From the NCBI GenBank assembly GCA_021044545.1, contig CP087990.1, forward strand, positions 1,736,001 through 1,800,000: DNA of 64,000 nt. The letters run 5' to 3'. The notes beneath the pieces are model-generated. The model saw nothing but the letters and a program-made list of their open reading frames with translations. It was not told where the DNA came from and did not search any database. Positions 1 to 7,758 of this stretch are shown here, one piece after another. The DNA is from Comamonadaceae bacterium M7527. GTDB taxonomy: Bacteria; Pseudomonadota; Gammaproteobacteria; Burkholderiales; Burkholderiaceae_C. Positions within the stretch are counted from its first letter, which is position 1; each line of letters starts with the position of its first letter. Made by a program: the position numbers and the translations under genes.

Positions 1-2
1 CA

Positions 3-743
3 GCGCCCCAACCCACAACGAATAACCGCACCACCGTCACTCACAGCATTGAAGGCACAACAGACAAGGCGGCCAGTAGCGCACCTGGCCCAATCCCGGC
101 CACGCCCGTATCAAGTGCAGTCGTTGAGCCTGCCGTGCAAACTACGATAGCGTCAACCACAAACCCGGCTGCCAGCGACGCCGTGACCACAACAGGCTTG
201 GCAGAGCAAACACCAGACCAGGTCGTGGTGCCCACCGATGCACCGCTAAGCAACAAGGCATTATTCAAAGGCACAGCCAGCGCCGTTTGCTGGCGTGCAC
301 GTACTTGGCCAGTAGAGGGCAAAGAAGCCTTGCAACGTGCCCTAAGCGCAGCACCCGCTGACGTGTTGTGGCGCATTGTGCCGCATGAGTTGGCACAACG
401 CTGGGTGCTGTTGGTGGTCGCTGGCAACACCAGCCTTGAGCAGCGCAAACAACTATTGCGCAAAAACCAAATCGAGTTTCGCGACAGCGAAGCACCACTG
501 CCTAACGGCTTGATAGTGGCCACGTTTGTGGCGCGTGACAGTGCGCTGGCCATGCTGGACGATCTAAGGCGCAAACGCATACCCGCTGAAGTGATGCAAG
601 AGCGCCCGGCCACACCCGTGTGGGAGGTCAATGTATTTGCCAACAAACGCGCAGACGTTGACACCTTGTTGGAGCGGGTGAAAGACATTCCGCGCTATGC
701 CGACTCCCCGCTTCGCGTTGGCCGCTGCGAATCCTCACGCTGA
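3..743 (+). CDS. Unrecognised protein, C-terminal part (5' end outside window)
   Basis: The frame is open from the window edge to a TGA at 741-743, so the gene starts upstream. About 45 residues rich in Pro, Thr, Ala and Ser precede the codon at 135 and look like a disordered linker. The C-terminal part, about 150 residues, has alternating beta/alpha character (for example RWVLLVVAGN and GLIVATFVARDSALAML), which recalls the linker-plus-SPOR layout of cell-envelope proteins; no SPOR signature is certain. It lies 9 bases before the GTG of the cysQ-like gene on the same strand, so the two are probably cotranscribed. Internal GTG starts such as 135 are possible but not preferred because the frame stays open upstream. 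The function is not known from what can be seen. Confidence 0.6.
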   Translation, partial: APQPTTNNRTTVTHSIEGTTDKAASSAPGPIPATPVSSAVVEPAVQTTIASTTNPAASDAVTTTGLAEQTPDQVVVPTDAPLSNKALFKGTASAVCWRARTWPVEGKEALQRALSAAPADVLWRIVPHELAQRWVLLVVAGNTSLEQRKQLLRKNQIEFRDSEAPLPNGLIVATFVARDSALAMLDDLRRKRIPAEVMQERPATPVWEVNVFANKRADVDTLLERVKDIPRYADSPLRVGRCESSR

Positions 744-752
744 GGCAGGCAC

Positions 753-1514
753 GTGCACTTGCAGCAACTGCTTGACGCGCTTCAACCACTGGCACAGCTT
801 GCGGGGCAGGGCATCATGCAGGTCTACGCCATGGACGTACAGGCCATCGCCAAAGCAGACGGCAGCCCCGTTACGCTGGCCGACCAAATCGCCGACGCGG
901 TGATTGTGCAAGGCCTTGCCAAAATCGCACCACACATTGCCGTTGTCTCGGAAGAAAACGCCGCAAGCCATGCACTGGCAACACCTCATACCTATTTTTT
1001 GGTGGACCCACTAGACGGCACCAAAGAATTTTTAAAACGAGACGGCAAAGGTGCGTTCACCGTCAACATCGCGCTCATACAAGATGACACACCCGTTGCA
1101 GGTGTGGTCTACGCCCCCGCACTAGACCGCATGTTTGCTGGCGCAAAAGCCTGCGGCGCATTTGAGACAACAGGCGGCGTAACGCGCCGCATGACCTGCA
1201 AACAGATAGACCACGCCTGTTTGGTAGCTGTCGCCAGCGAATCACACCGTGACGAGCAGACAAACGCCTGGCTGGTGCAGCACCAGGTGGCGCGCACCAA
1301 GTCCATTGGCTCTTCACTCAAATTTTGCCTGCTGGCCGCTGGTCAGGCCGATGTATACCCGCGCTTTAGCCCAACAATGGAATGGGACACCGCTGCAGGC
1401 GATGCGGTATTGCGTGCAGCTGGCGGCAGGGTGGAGCACCCCAGTGGCGAAGCTTTGACTTATGGCAAACCGGGGTATCGCAACGGGAGTTTTGTGGCTT
1501 GGGGTGGGCGTTAG
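753..1514 (+). CDS. cysQ: 3'(2'),5'-bisphosphate nucleotidase, CysQ-like (inositol monophosphatase family)
   Basis: The family removes the 3'-phosphate from PAP or PAPS made in sulfate assimilation and needs Mg2+. The 253-residue protein carries the family's metal-binding motifs in order: SEE at residues 66-68, DPLDGT at 85-90, and near the C-terminus a WD-AAGDAVL-AAGG block. The KEF after DGT (DGTKEF) is typical of CysQ rather than of inositol monophosphatase SuhB. The start is a GTG at 753, 9 bases after the previous stop, and the length fits the family (about 245-270). It converges on gapA, and no clear terminator is visible in the 45 bases between them. Activity on other phosphate monoesters cannot be excluded. 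Confidence 0.88.
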   Translation: MHLQQLLDALQPLAQLAGQGIMQVYAMDVQAIAKADGSPVTLADQIADAVIVQGLAKIAPHIAVVSEENAASHALATPHTYFLVDPLDGTKEFLKRDGKGAFTVNIALIQDDTPVAGVVYAPALDRMFAGAKACGAFETTGGVTRRMTCKQIDHACLVAVASESHRDEQTNAWLVQHQVARTKSIGSSLKFCLLAAGQADVYPRFSPTMEWDTAAGDAVLRAAGGRVEHPSGEALTYGKPGYRNGSFVAWGGR

Positions 1515-1559
1515 GCTCTACCGATTTAGCCCAACGACCCAGCAACACCAGTCCAACAA

Positions 1560-2560
1560 TTACTTGGAAGCCGCCACACGTGCAATTTCCAAACACTTGT
1601 TTGAGTAACCCCATTCGTTGTCGTACCAAGCCACTACCTTCACAAAGGTGCTGTCCAGTGCAATACCGGCTTCAGCGTCAAACACTGAAGTACACACTTC
1701 ACCACGGAAGTCGGTAGCTACGACCTTGTCTTCGGTGTAACCCAACACGCCCTTCATGGCACCTTGGCTGGCGGCCTTCATGGCGGCACAGATTTCTTCG
1801 TAGCTGGCTTCTTTGTTCAGTTCTACCGTTAAGTCAACCACTGACACGTCAGAGGTGGGTACGCGGAAAGACATGCCAGTGAGCTTTTTGTTCAGCTCCG
1901 GAATGACCTTGCCCACAGCTTTGGCAGCGCCAGTGCTTGATGGAATGATGTTTTCCAAAATGCCGCGGCCGCCGCGCCAGTCTTTGTTGCTGGGGCCGTC
2001 AACGGTTTTTTGGGTGGCGGTGGCGGCGTGCACTGTGGTCATCAAGCCGCGCTTGATGCCCCAGGTGTCGTTTAACACTTTGGCCACGGGTGCCAGGCAG
2101 TTGGTGGTGCAAGACGCGTTGGAGATGATGGCTTCACCCGCGTAGCTCTCGTGATTGACGCCATACACAAACATGGGCGTGTCGTCTTTGGACGGCGCGC
2201 TCAAAATGACTTTTTTGGCGCCAGCAGCCAGGTGCTTTTCAGCAGTCTCTTTGGTCAGGAACAAGCCGTGGCTTCAATCACGATATCAGCACCAACCTCA
2301 CCCCACTTGAGATTGGCTGGGTCGCGCTCAGCGGTGAGACGGATTTTCTTGCCGTTGACAACGAGGGTGCTGCCATCGACAGACACGTCTGCGTTAAAGC
2401 GGCCATGCACGCTGTCGTACTTGAGCATATAGGCCAAGTAGTCTGGCTCCAGCAAGTCGTTGATGCCAACGATTTCTATGTCGTCAAAGTGTTGCACCGC
2501 TGCACGAAACACCATGCGGCCAATGCGACCGAAACCGTTGATACCTAGTTTGATAGTCAT
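1560..2560 (-). CDS. gapA: Glyceraldehyde-3-phosphate dehydrogenase, reading frame broken by a 1-base deletion
   Basis: Glycolytic and gluconeogenic enzyme that oxidises glyceraldehyde-3-phosphate with NAD(P). The N-terminal piece begins MTIKLGINGFGRIGR (Rossmann fold) at ATG 2560, with AGGAG seven bases upstream. It runs to ADIVIEAT and then goes out of frame. The C-terminal piece resumes at FLTKETAEKH and holds the catalytic Cys in SNASCTTN. The family sequence is EATGLFLTKE, and adding one C to the CC at 2266-2267 restores exactly that, giving 333 residues, the usual length. The gene lies 68 bases after tkt on the same strand, a likely operon. Because GAPDH is rarely dispensable, a sequencing or assembly indel is the best explanation, but a true mutation cannot be ruled out here. 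Confidence 0.93.
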
Positions 2561-2628
2561 GAACAACTCCTGTAAATCTTGAAAAAATCCAACTCAAAAA
2601 ACGCTTGCTGGCCGCAGTCGGCCGGCGC

Positions 2629-4674
2629 TTAAGCCTGCTGCAACACCTTTTGTACCGTGTCTGCCACGTTCTTTGGCGTGAAGCCAAAGTGCTCAAACAA
2701 CACAGGCGCTGGGGCTGATTCACCAAAGGTGTCCATGCCCACCACTGCCGCGCATCCGTACTTCCACCAGCCGTCGCTGCTGCCCATCTCAACCGCAACA
2801 CGCGGCAAGCCTTTGGGTAGCACAGACACTTTGTAAGCGTTGTCTTGACCGTCAAAAGTGGTGGTACTGGGCATGGATACCACGCGTGTGGCAATACCGC
2901 GTGTCGCCAGTTCGGCTTGCGCCTTGAGCGCCAACTGCACTTCAGAGCCCGTGGCAATGATCACCGCTTGGGCGCGTTTTTTCATACCCACTTCGCCAGG
3001 CTCAGACAGCACGTAAGCACCTTTGCTGATTTCGTCTAGTGCTGTTTTAGGCGCGTAAGGCAAACCTTGGCGAGACAGCAACAAGGCTGTGGGTTTGTCT
3101 TTGTTTTGCAAGGCAGTGGCCCAAGCCACGGCAGTTTCAGCCGTATCGCCCGGACGCCACACATCCAGGTTAGGAATCAGGCGCAACGATGCAGCGTGTT
3201 CTATAGATTGGTGCGTGGGGCCATCTTCACCCAAGCCAATGGAGTCATGGGTAAATACATGCACCACGCGTGTTTTCATCAGCGCGGCCATGCGAATGGC
3301 GTTGCGACTGTAATCGCTGAACGTGAGGAAGGTGCCGCCATAAGGAATGAAACCGCCATGCAAGGCAATGCCGTTCATGATGGCTGCCATGCCAAACTCG
3401 CGCACACCGTAATTGATGTGGCGGCCTGTATGCACATCACCGTTGTCGTCAACTGTGGCGACCACATCACCAGCGGCATCCATGCGCAGATTGGGCGTGT
3501 GCTTGGTGTTGGTCAGGTTTGAGCCCGTCAAATCGGCAGAGCCGCCCAACAGTTCGGGCAATGCCGCGGTGAAAAACTCCAAGGCAATTTGCGATGCTTT
3601 GCGCGATGCAACCGTCTCGGCCTTGGTGTGGGCAGACACCACTGCGTCAAAGGCAGTTTGCTGGAAGTTTTTAGGCAAGTCGCCCTTGATGCGGCGCACC
3701 AACTCAGCGGCCAATTTGGGGTGAGCCGCTTTGTAGGCCTTGAACTGCTCGTTCCACGCGGCTTGCATGGCCTTGCCCTTGGCCGCCGCAGCCCAGTCTG
3801 CGTAAACATCTTTGGGAATGTGAAAGGGCTCGGCGCTCCAACCAATGGCAGCGCGCGTCAGCGCAATTTCTTCAGCCCCCAAAGGCTCGCCGTGGGCCTT
3901 GGCCGTATTGGCGCGGTTGGGTGAACCTTTGCCAATGGCGGTCTTGCACACAATCAGCGTTGGTTTGTCAGCACTGGTTTTGGCAGTGGCAATGGCACGG
4001 TCTACCGCATCAACATCGTGACCGTCTACCGGGCCAATGACGTTCCAGCCATAGGCTTTAAACCGCGCTGGTGTGTCGTCCACAAACCAGGGAGCCACCT
4101 GACCGTCAATAGAAATGCCGTTGTCGTCGTACAGTGCCACCAGCTTGTTGAGCTTCCAGGCACCGGCCAAGGCACAGGCCTCGTGGCTGATGCCTTCCAT
4201 CAAACAACCATCGCCCAAAAACGTGTAGGTGTGGTGGTCTATCACTTCAAAACCAGTGCGGTTGAACTGCTTGGCCAGCAGCTTTTCGGCCAGCGCCATG
4301 CCCACTGCGTTGGTAATGCCTTGACCTAGCGGGCCAGTGGTGGTCTCGACGCCAGCGGTAATGCCCACCTCAGGGTGGCCAGGCGTTTTGCTGTGCAACT
4401 TGCGAAAGTTCTTCAGCTCGTCCATGGGCAGATCGTAGCCGGTGAGGTGTAACAGCGCGTAAATCAGCATGGAGCCATGGCCGTTAGACAGCACAAAACG
4501 GTCGCGGTTGGCCCAGGACGGGTCTTTGGGGTTGTGCTTCAAGTGGCGCGACCACAGCGCCACCGCCATATCAGCCATGCCCATAGGAGCGCCCGGGTGG
4601 CCAGAATTTGCGGATTGAACGGCGTCCATTGCCAATGCGCGAACGGCATTGGCCATGTTGGTGGTGTTGGCCAT
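2629..4674 (-). CDS. tkt: Transketolase
   Basis: Thiamine-diphosphate enzyme that moves two-carbon units between sugar phosphates in the pentose phosphate pathway. The protein has the expected landmarks: SGHPGAPMGMA near the N-terminus, the GDGCLMEGISHE diphosphate-binding segment, DDNGISIDG, then the pyrimidine domain with EFGM, FTHDSIGLGEDGPTHQ and the C-terminal domain ending at QQA. The start chosen is the ATG at 4674 (MANTTNMANAV), giving 681 residues; an upstream ATG at 4707 would add 11 residues with no family support. It is upstream of gapA on the same strand and divergent from murU, with promoters presumably in 4675-4807. The frame is intact over 2 kb. Confidence 0.96.
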   Translation of the reverse strand: MANTTNMANAVRALAMDAVQSANSGHPGAPMGMADMAVALWSRHLKHNPKDPSWANRDRFVLSNGHGSMLIYALLHLTGYDLPMDELKNFRKLHSKTPGHPEVGITAGVETTTGPLGQGITNAVGMALAEKLLAKQFNRTGFEVIDHHTYTFLGDGCLMEGISHEACALAGAWKLNKLVALYDDNGISIDGQVAPWFVDDTPARFKAYGWNVIGPVDGHDVDAVDRAIATAKTSADKPTLIVCKTAIGKGSPNRANTAKAHGEPLGAEEIALTRAAIGWSAEPFHIPKDVYADWAAAAKGKAMQAAWNEQFKAYKAAHPKLAAELVRRIKGDLPKNFQQTAFDAVVSAHTKAETVASRKASQIALEFFTAALPELLGGSADLTGSNLTNTKHTPNLRMDAAGDVVATVDDNGDVHTGRHINYGVREFGMAAIMNGIALHGGFIPYGGTFLTFSDYSRNAIRMAALMKTRVVHVFTHDSIGLGEDGPTHQSIEHAASLRLIPNLDVWRPGDTAETAVAWATALQNKDKPTALLLSRQGLPYAPKTALDEISKGAYVLSEPGEVGMKKRAQAVIIATGSEVQLALKAQAELATRGIATRVVSMPSTTTFDGQDNAYKVSVLPKGLPRVAVEMGSSDGWWKYGCAAVVGMDTFGESAPAPVLFEHFGFTPKNVADTVQKVLQQA

Positions 4675-4807
4675 GGTGGTCTTTCGGTGAAACGTAAAAC
4701 AGAACAAGCGCGCCGCTGTGGGCGAAACCCTGGATTTTAGCTGCTAAGAATGGTGCTCATATGCCGGCCCCCAGCGCAACATGAGGTAATCCACGACAAT
4801 ATTTGCC

Positions 4808-5593
4808 ATGACTACAACCGCCATGTTGCTAGCGGCTGGTCGCGGAGAGCGTATGCGCCCGCTGACTGACACTTGCCCCAAACCTTTGCTGCCCGTCAAG
4901 GGCCGCCCGTTGATGAGTTGGACCATGGCCGCCATGCAGCGTGGCGGCATCAGTCACGCCGTCATCAACACCGCTTGGCTAGGCGCACAAATCGAGGCCA
5001 CTTTTGGCGCGCAAGACCATGGTTTGCAACTGCGCTACTCACACGAAGGCGCAGACTTCGGCCATGCACTCGAAACGGCTGGCGGTATTGCACGCGCTTT
5101 GCCCCAGCTTGGCCCGGTGTTCTGGTTGGCCGCTGGTGATGTGTATGCACCCGCTTTTGTCTTTAGCGCTGAAGCAGCAAACAGCTTTGCAGCCAGCAAC
5201 GCGTTGGCCCACTTATTTTTGGTGCCCAACCCTGCACACAATCCACACGGTGACTTTGCACTGGCTGCAAACGGGCGCTTAAGCCATGCGGGCCAGGCCT
5301 TGGTCTGCGCACAGACCGATGCGCGCTACACCTACTCCACCATTGGCTTGTTCAAAGCCGCCTTGTTTCAGCCACCCTACTGCGACATTGCACCTGGCAA
5401 TGCAACAGGCCAAACATTGGCTTTGGCGCCTGTGCTGCGCCGCGCCATGGATGACGGCCTGGTCAGCGGCGAACTGTACAAGGGCCAGTGGGTAGACGTG
5501 GGCACACCCCAACGTTTAGAACAGCTCAATCTTGTCGATACTACAAACACCAGTGCCACAAACACCATCAACCCAACGCCGCACACACCATGA
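4808..5593 (+). CDS. murU: Sugar-1-phosphate nucleotidyltransferase, probably N-acetylmuramate-1-phosphate uridylyltransferase MurU
   Basis: The N-terminus MLLAAGRGERMRPLTD and the following CPKPLLPVKGRPL are the nucleotide-binding signature of the NTP_transferase family, with a later GDVYA and a C-terminal WVDVGTPQRL segment. Length is 261 residues, short like MurU rather than like longer GlmU or RfbA enzymes. MurU makes UDP-MurNAc from MurNAc-1-phosphate in peptidoglycan recycling. Its usual partner, an AmgK-type sugar kinase, is also in this window at 15708-16919 but not adjacent, which supports the assignment only indirectly. The stop codon overlaps the pepP start by four bases (ATGA), so the two are translationally coupled. 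Other sugar-1-phosphate substrates are possible. Confidence 0.72.
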   Translation: MTTTAMLLAAGRGERMRPLTDTCPKPLLPVKGRPLMSWTMAAMQRGGISHAVINTAWLGAQIEATFGAQDHGLQLRYSHEGADFGHALETAGGIARALPQLGPVFWLAAGDVYAPAFVFSAEAANSFAASNALAHLFLVPNPAHNPHGDFALAANGRLSHAGQALVCAQTDARYTYSTIGLFKAALFQPPYCDIAPGNATGQTLALAPVLRRAMDDGLVSGELYKGQWVDVGTPQRLEQLNLVDTTNTSATNTINPTPHTP

Positions 5594-6957
5594 ACATCAC
5601 CATTGACACGCAGCTGTTAGCGCAGCGTCGCCACGCATTGGCAAAGGCCATGGGGCCCAACAGCCTGGCGGTTATCCCCACTGCGCCCGAACGCGCACGC
5701 AACCGCGACGCCGACTTTCCGTACCGCTTTGACAGCTACTTCTTTTACCTGTGCGGCTTTACAGAACCAGGTGCCACGCTGCTCATAGACAGCAGCGGCC
5801 ACACCACCCTGGTGTGTCTGCCCAAAGACTTGGAGCGCGAAATATGGGACGGCTACCGCCTGGGTCCAGACGCTGCACCAAGCGCATTGGGCGTTGACGC
5901 AGCCGTTCCCGCCAGCCAGCTGGACGCCACGGTGGCCACACTACTGGGCAACAAAGCCACTGTGTGGTGGCCGTTTGCCACACACGACACACTCAACGGC
6001 GACATGGAGCGCTGGCTGCAAACCGTGCGCGGACAAGCGCGCGCTGGCGTGCGTTGCCCAGACACCCAGCGCGACCTTTGCGTGCTGCTGGACGAAATGC
6101 GCCTCATCAAAGACCCGCAAGAGCAGGACATCATGCGCCGCGCCGCGCGCATTTCTGCAGGGGCGCATGTGCGTGCCATGCAGCGCAGTGCAGCAGATTT
6201 GCACGCTGGAAAAGACTTGCGTGAGTACCACCTGGAAGCTGAGTTGCTGCACGAATTTCGCCAACACGGCTCACAGTTTCCGGCCTACACATCCATTGTG
6301 GCCAGTGGTGCCAATGCGTGTGTGCTGCACTACCGCGCCGACAACGCGCAGGTACAAAGCGGCGACCTGGTGCTGATTGACGCTGGCTGCGAGCTAGACG
6401 GCTACGCCAGCGACATCACGCGCACCTTCCCAGCCAATGGTGTGTTCACGCCAGCGCAGCGAGACATATACGCGCTGGCGTTGGCCAGCCAGGAGGCCGC
6501 TGTGGCCGCGACCCGGGCCGGCGCACGGTTTAACGACCCGCATGATGCAGTGGTGCAAGTGCTGTCGCAGGGCTTGCTGGACCTGGGCATTTTGAACAAA
6601 CAAAAAGTTGGCAACGTGCAAGATGTAGTGGCCAACAAAGCCTATTCGCCGTTTTACATGCACCGCACCAGCCACTGGCTAGGCCTTGATGTGCATGACT
6701 GCGGGCGCTACGCCGACACTGACGCGCAGGCGCTGCAACACACGCCGCCACTCACACGCCATTTACAGGCGGGCATGGTGCTCACCATTGAGCCCGGCTT
6801 GTACATACGCCCCAGCGACGACGTGCCAGAGGCGTTTCACAACATAGGCATACGCATTGAAGACGACGCCATTGTCACGACCAATGGCTGCGAGCTGATC
6901 ACCCGCGATGTGCCAGTGGCCATTGCCGACATAGAAGCTTTGATGGCGCGCGCATGA
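5590..6957 (+). CDS. pepP: Xaa-Pro aminopeptidase (aminopeptidase P)
   Basis: Cytoplasmic metallopeptidase that removes an N-terminal residue preceding proline. The 455-residue protein has an aminopeptidase P N-terminal domain (FPYRFDSYFFYLCGF) and a pita-bread catalytic domain. All five metal ligands can be placed: Asp in LIDAGCE, Asp in ASDITRTFP, His in HRTSHWLGLDVHD, Glu in LTIEPGLYI, and Glu in GIRIEDD. The start is the ATG at 5590, overlapping the murU stop; an earlier in-frame codon at 5488 would lie inside murU and is rejected. Its own stop overlaps the next gene by four bases, so murU, pepP and the MOSC gene form a tight operon. Confidence 0.93.
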   Translation: MNITIDTQLLAQRRHALAKAMGPNSLAVIPTAPERARNRDADFPYRFDSYFFYLCGFTEPGATLLIDSSGHTTLVCLPKDLEREIWDGYRLGPDAAPSALGVDAAVPASQLDATVATLLGNKATVWWPFATHDTLNGDMERWLQTVRGQARAGVRCPDTQRDLCVLLDEMRLIKDPQEQDIMRRAARISAGAHVRAMQRSAADLHAGKDLREYHLEAELLHEFRQHGSQFPAYTSIVASGANACVLHYRADNAQVQSGDLVLIDAGCELDGYASDITRTFPANGVFTPAQRDIYALALASQEAAVAATRAGARFNDPHDAVVQVLSQGLLDLGILNKQKVGNVQDVVANKAYSPFYMHRTSHWLGLDVHDCGRYADTDAQALQHTPPLTRHLQAGMVLTIEPGLYIRPSDDVPEAFHNIGIRIEDDAIVTTNGCELITRDVPVAIADIEALMARA

Positions 6958-7550
6958 CAGCGCACACAACGGCGCGCGTCATAAGCGTCAACACGGCACT
7001 TGCCCATAACTTGCTGGTGGGCGGGCGGCGCATGCGCTCAGCCATTGGCAAAACAGCGCGCAGCGGCACTGTGGCGGTGGCACCGCTGGGGCTTGAGGGC
7101 GACGAACAGGTCGAGTTGTCACTGCACGGCGGCTTGGCGCAAGCTGTCTACGCCTACCCGCAAGAGCACTACGCCTATTGGCAGCAACGCCGGGCCGCGT
7201 TGGGCCTTGACCTGTTTGAGCAAGACCTGCCTCACGGCACCATGGGCGAAAACCTCACCATTGCTGGCCTGCTAGAACATCAAGTGTTTGTGGGTGACAC
7301 CCTGGTAGGTCCCAACGTGGTGCTGCGCGTTACCCGCCCGCGCCAGCCCTGCAGCAAGTTCAACGCCGTTATCGGCTACGCCCAAGCCGCCAAGGACATG
7401 GTGACGCATGCCAGCTGCGGCTTTTACTTGGCTGTCGAGCAAGCGGGCAGCATCAGCGCGGGTGAGGTGCTGGTCTTGCGCGCTGGTACCCAGGAAGTAT
7501 CCATTGCCGGCCAAGCGCGCACGCTGTGGGCCAGGTACGCCCAGGACTAA
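6954..7550 (+). CDS. MOSC-domain protein, YiiM-like
   Basis: The 198-residue protein fits the small stand-alone MOSC family (relatives of molybdenum cofactor sulfurase C-terminal domains; E. coli YiiM reduces N-hydroxylated compounds). Visible features are the early GLEGDEQV-L--HGG-AQAVYAYP segment, GTMGENL, GD-L--G--VLRVTRPRQPC with the conserved Cys, and a C-terminal GFYLAVEQAG-I--GE. The start ATG at 6954 overlaps the pepP stop (ATGA). The actual substrate is unknown. A weak hairpin with a T stretch follows at 7589-7620. Confidence 0.82.
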   Translation: MTAHTTARVISVNTALAHNLLVGGRRMRSAIGKTARSGTVAVAPLGLEGDEQVELSLHGGLAQAVYAYPQEHYAYWQQRRAALGLDLFEQDLPHGTMGENLTIAGLLEHQVFVGDTLVGPNVVLRVTRPRQPCSKFNAVIGYAQAAKDMVTHASCGFYLAVEQAGSISAGEVLVLRAGTQEVSIAGQARTLWARYAQD

Positions 7551-7588
7551 AGCCACAGGCTCGCCTGCCTGTGCCATTACACCTCTTA

Positions 7589-7620
7589 AAAAGCGCAATA
7601 AAGCTTTGCTCAACGCTTTT
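7589..7620 (+). terminator. Weak terminator-like hairpin after the murU-pepP-MOSC operon
   Basis: AAAAGCG at 7589-7595 pairs with CGCTTTT at 7614-7620, with an 18-base loop that itself contains AAAGCTTT. The stem is short and the loop long, so the call is tentative. Confidence 0.3.
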
Positions 7621-7758
7621 GCACTCAAAATAGTCAAAAGCGAATCACCCCAATTTCAGCGCCGTGCAGCGCGTGCAACGCCTGCGTCTGCCTACAATGG
7701 CTAGCCCAGGTGCCGCCGTGCTGGGCTCCCTGTGATGTTTTAAAAAGTGTTCACAACC

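Noticed and set aside
41..688. Long minus-strand frame opposite the first gene
   Set aside because: Shadow of the plus-strand gene, whose frame is open from the window edge; composition is Ser/Arg-rich without any family feature.
1560..2560. Programmed frameshifting in gapA and the other broken genes
   Set aside because: No slippery heptamer with a downstream structure was recognised, and none of these families is known to use it.
5488..5589. Upstream start for pepP
   Set aside because: Lies inside murU; the ATGA overlap at 5590 is the natural start.
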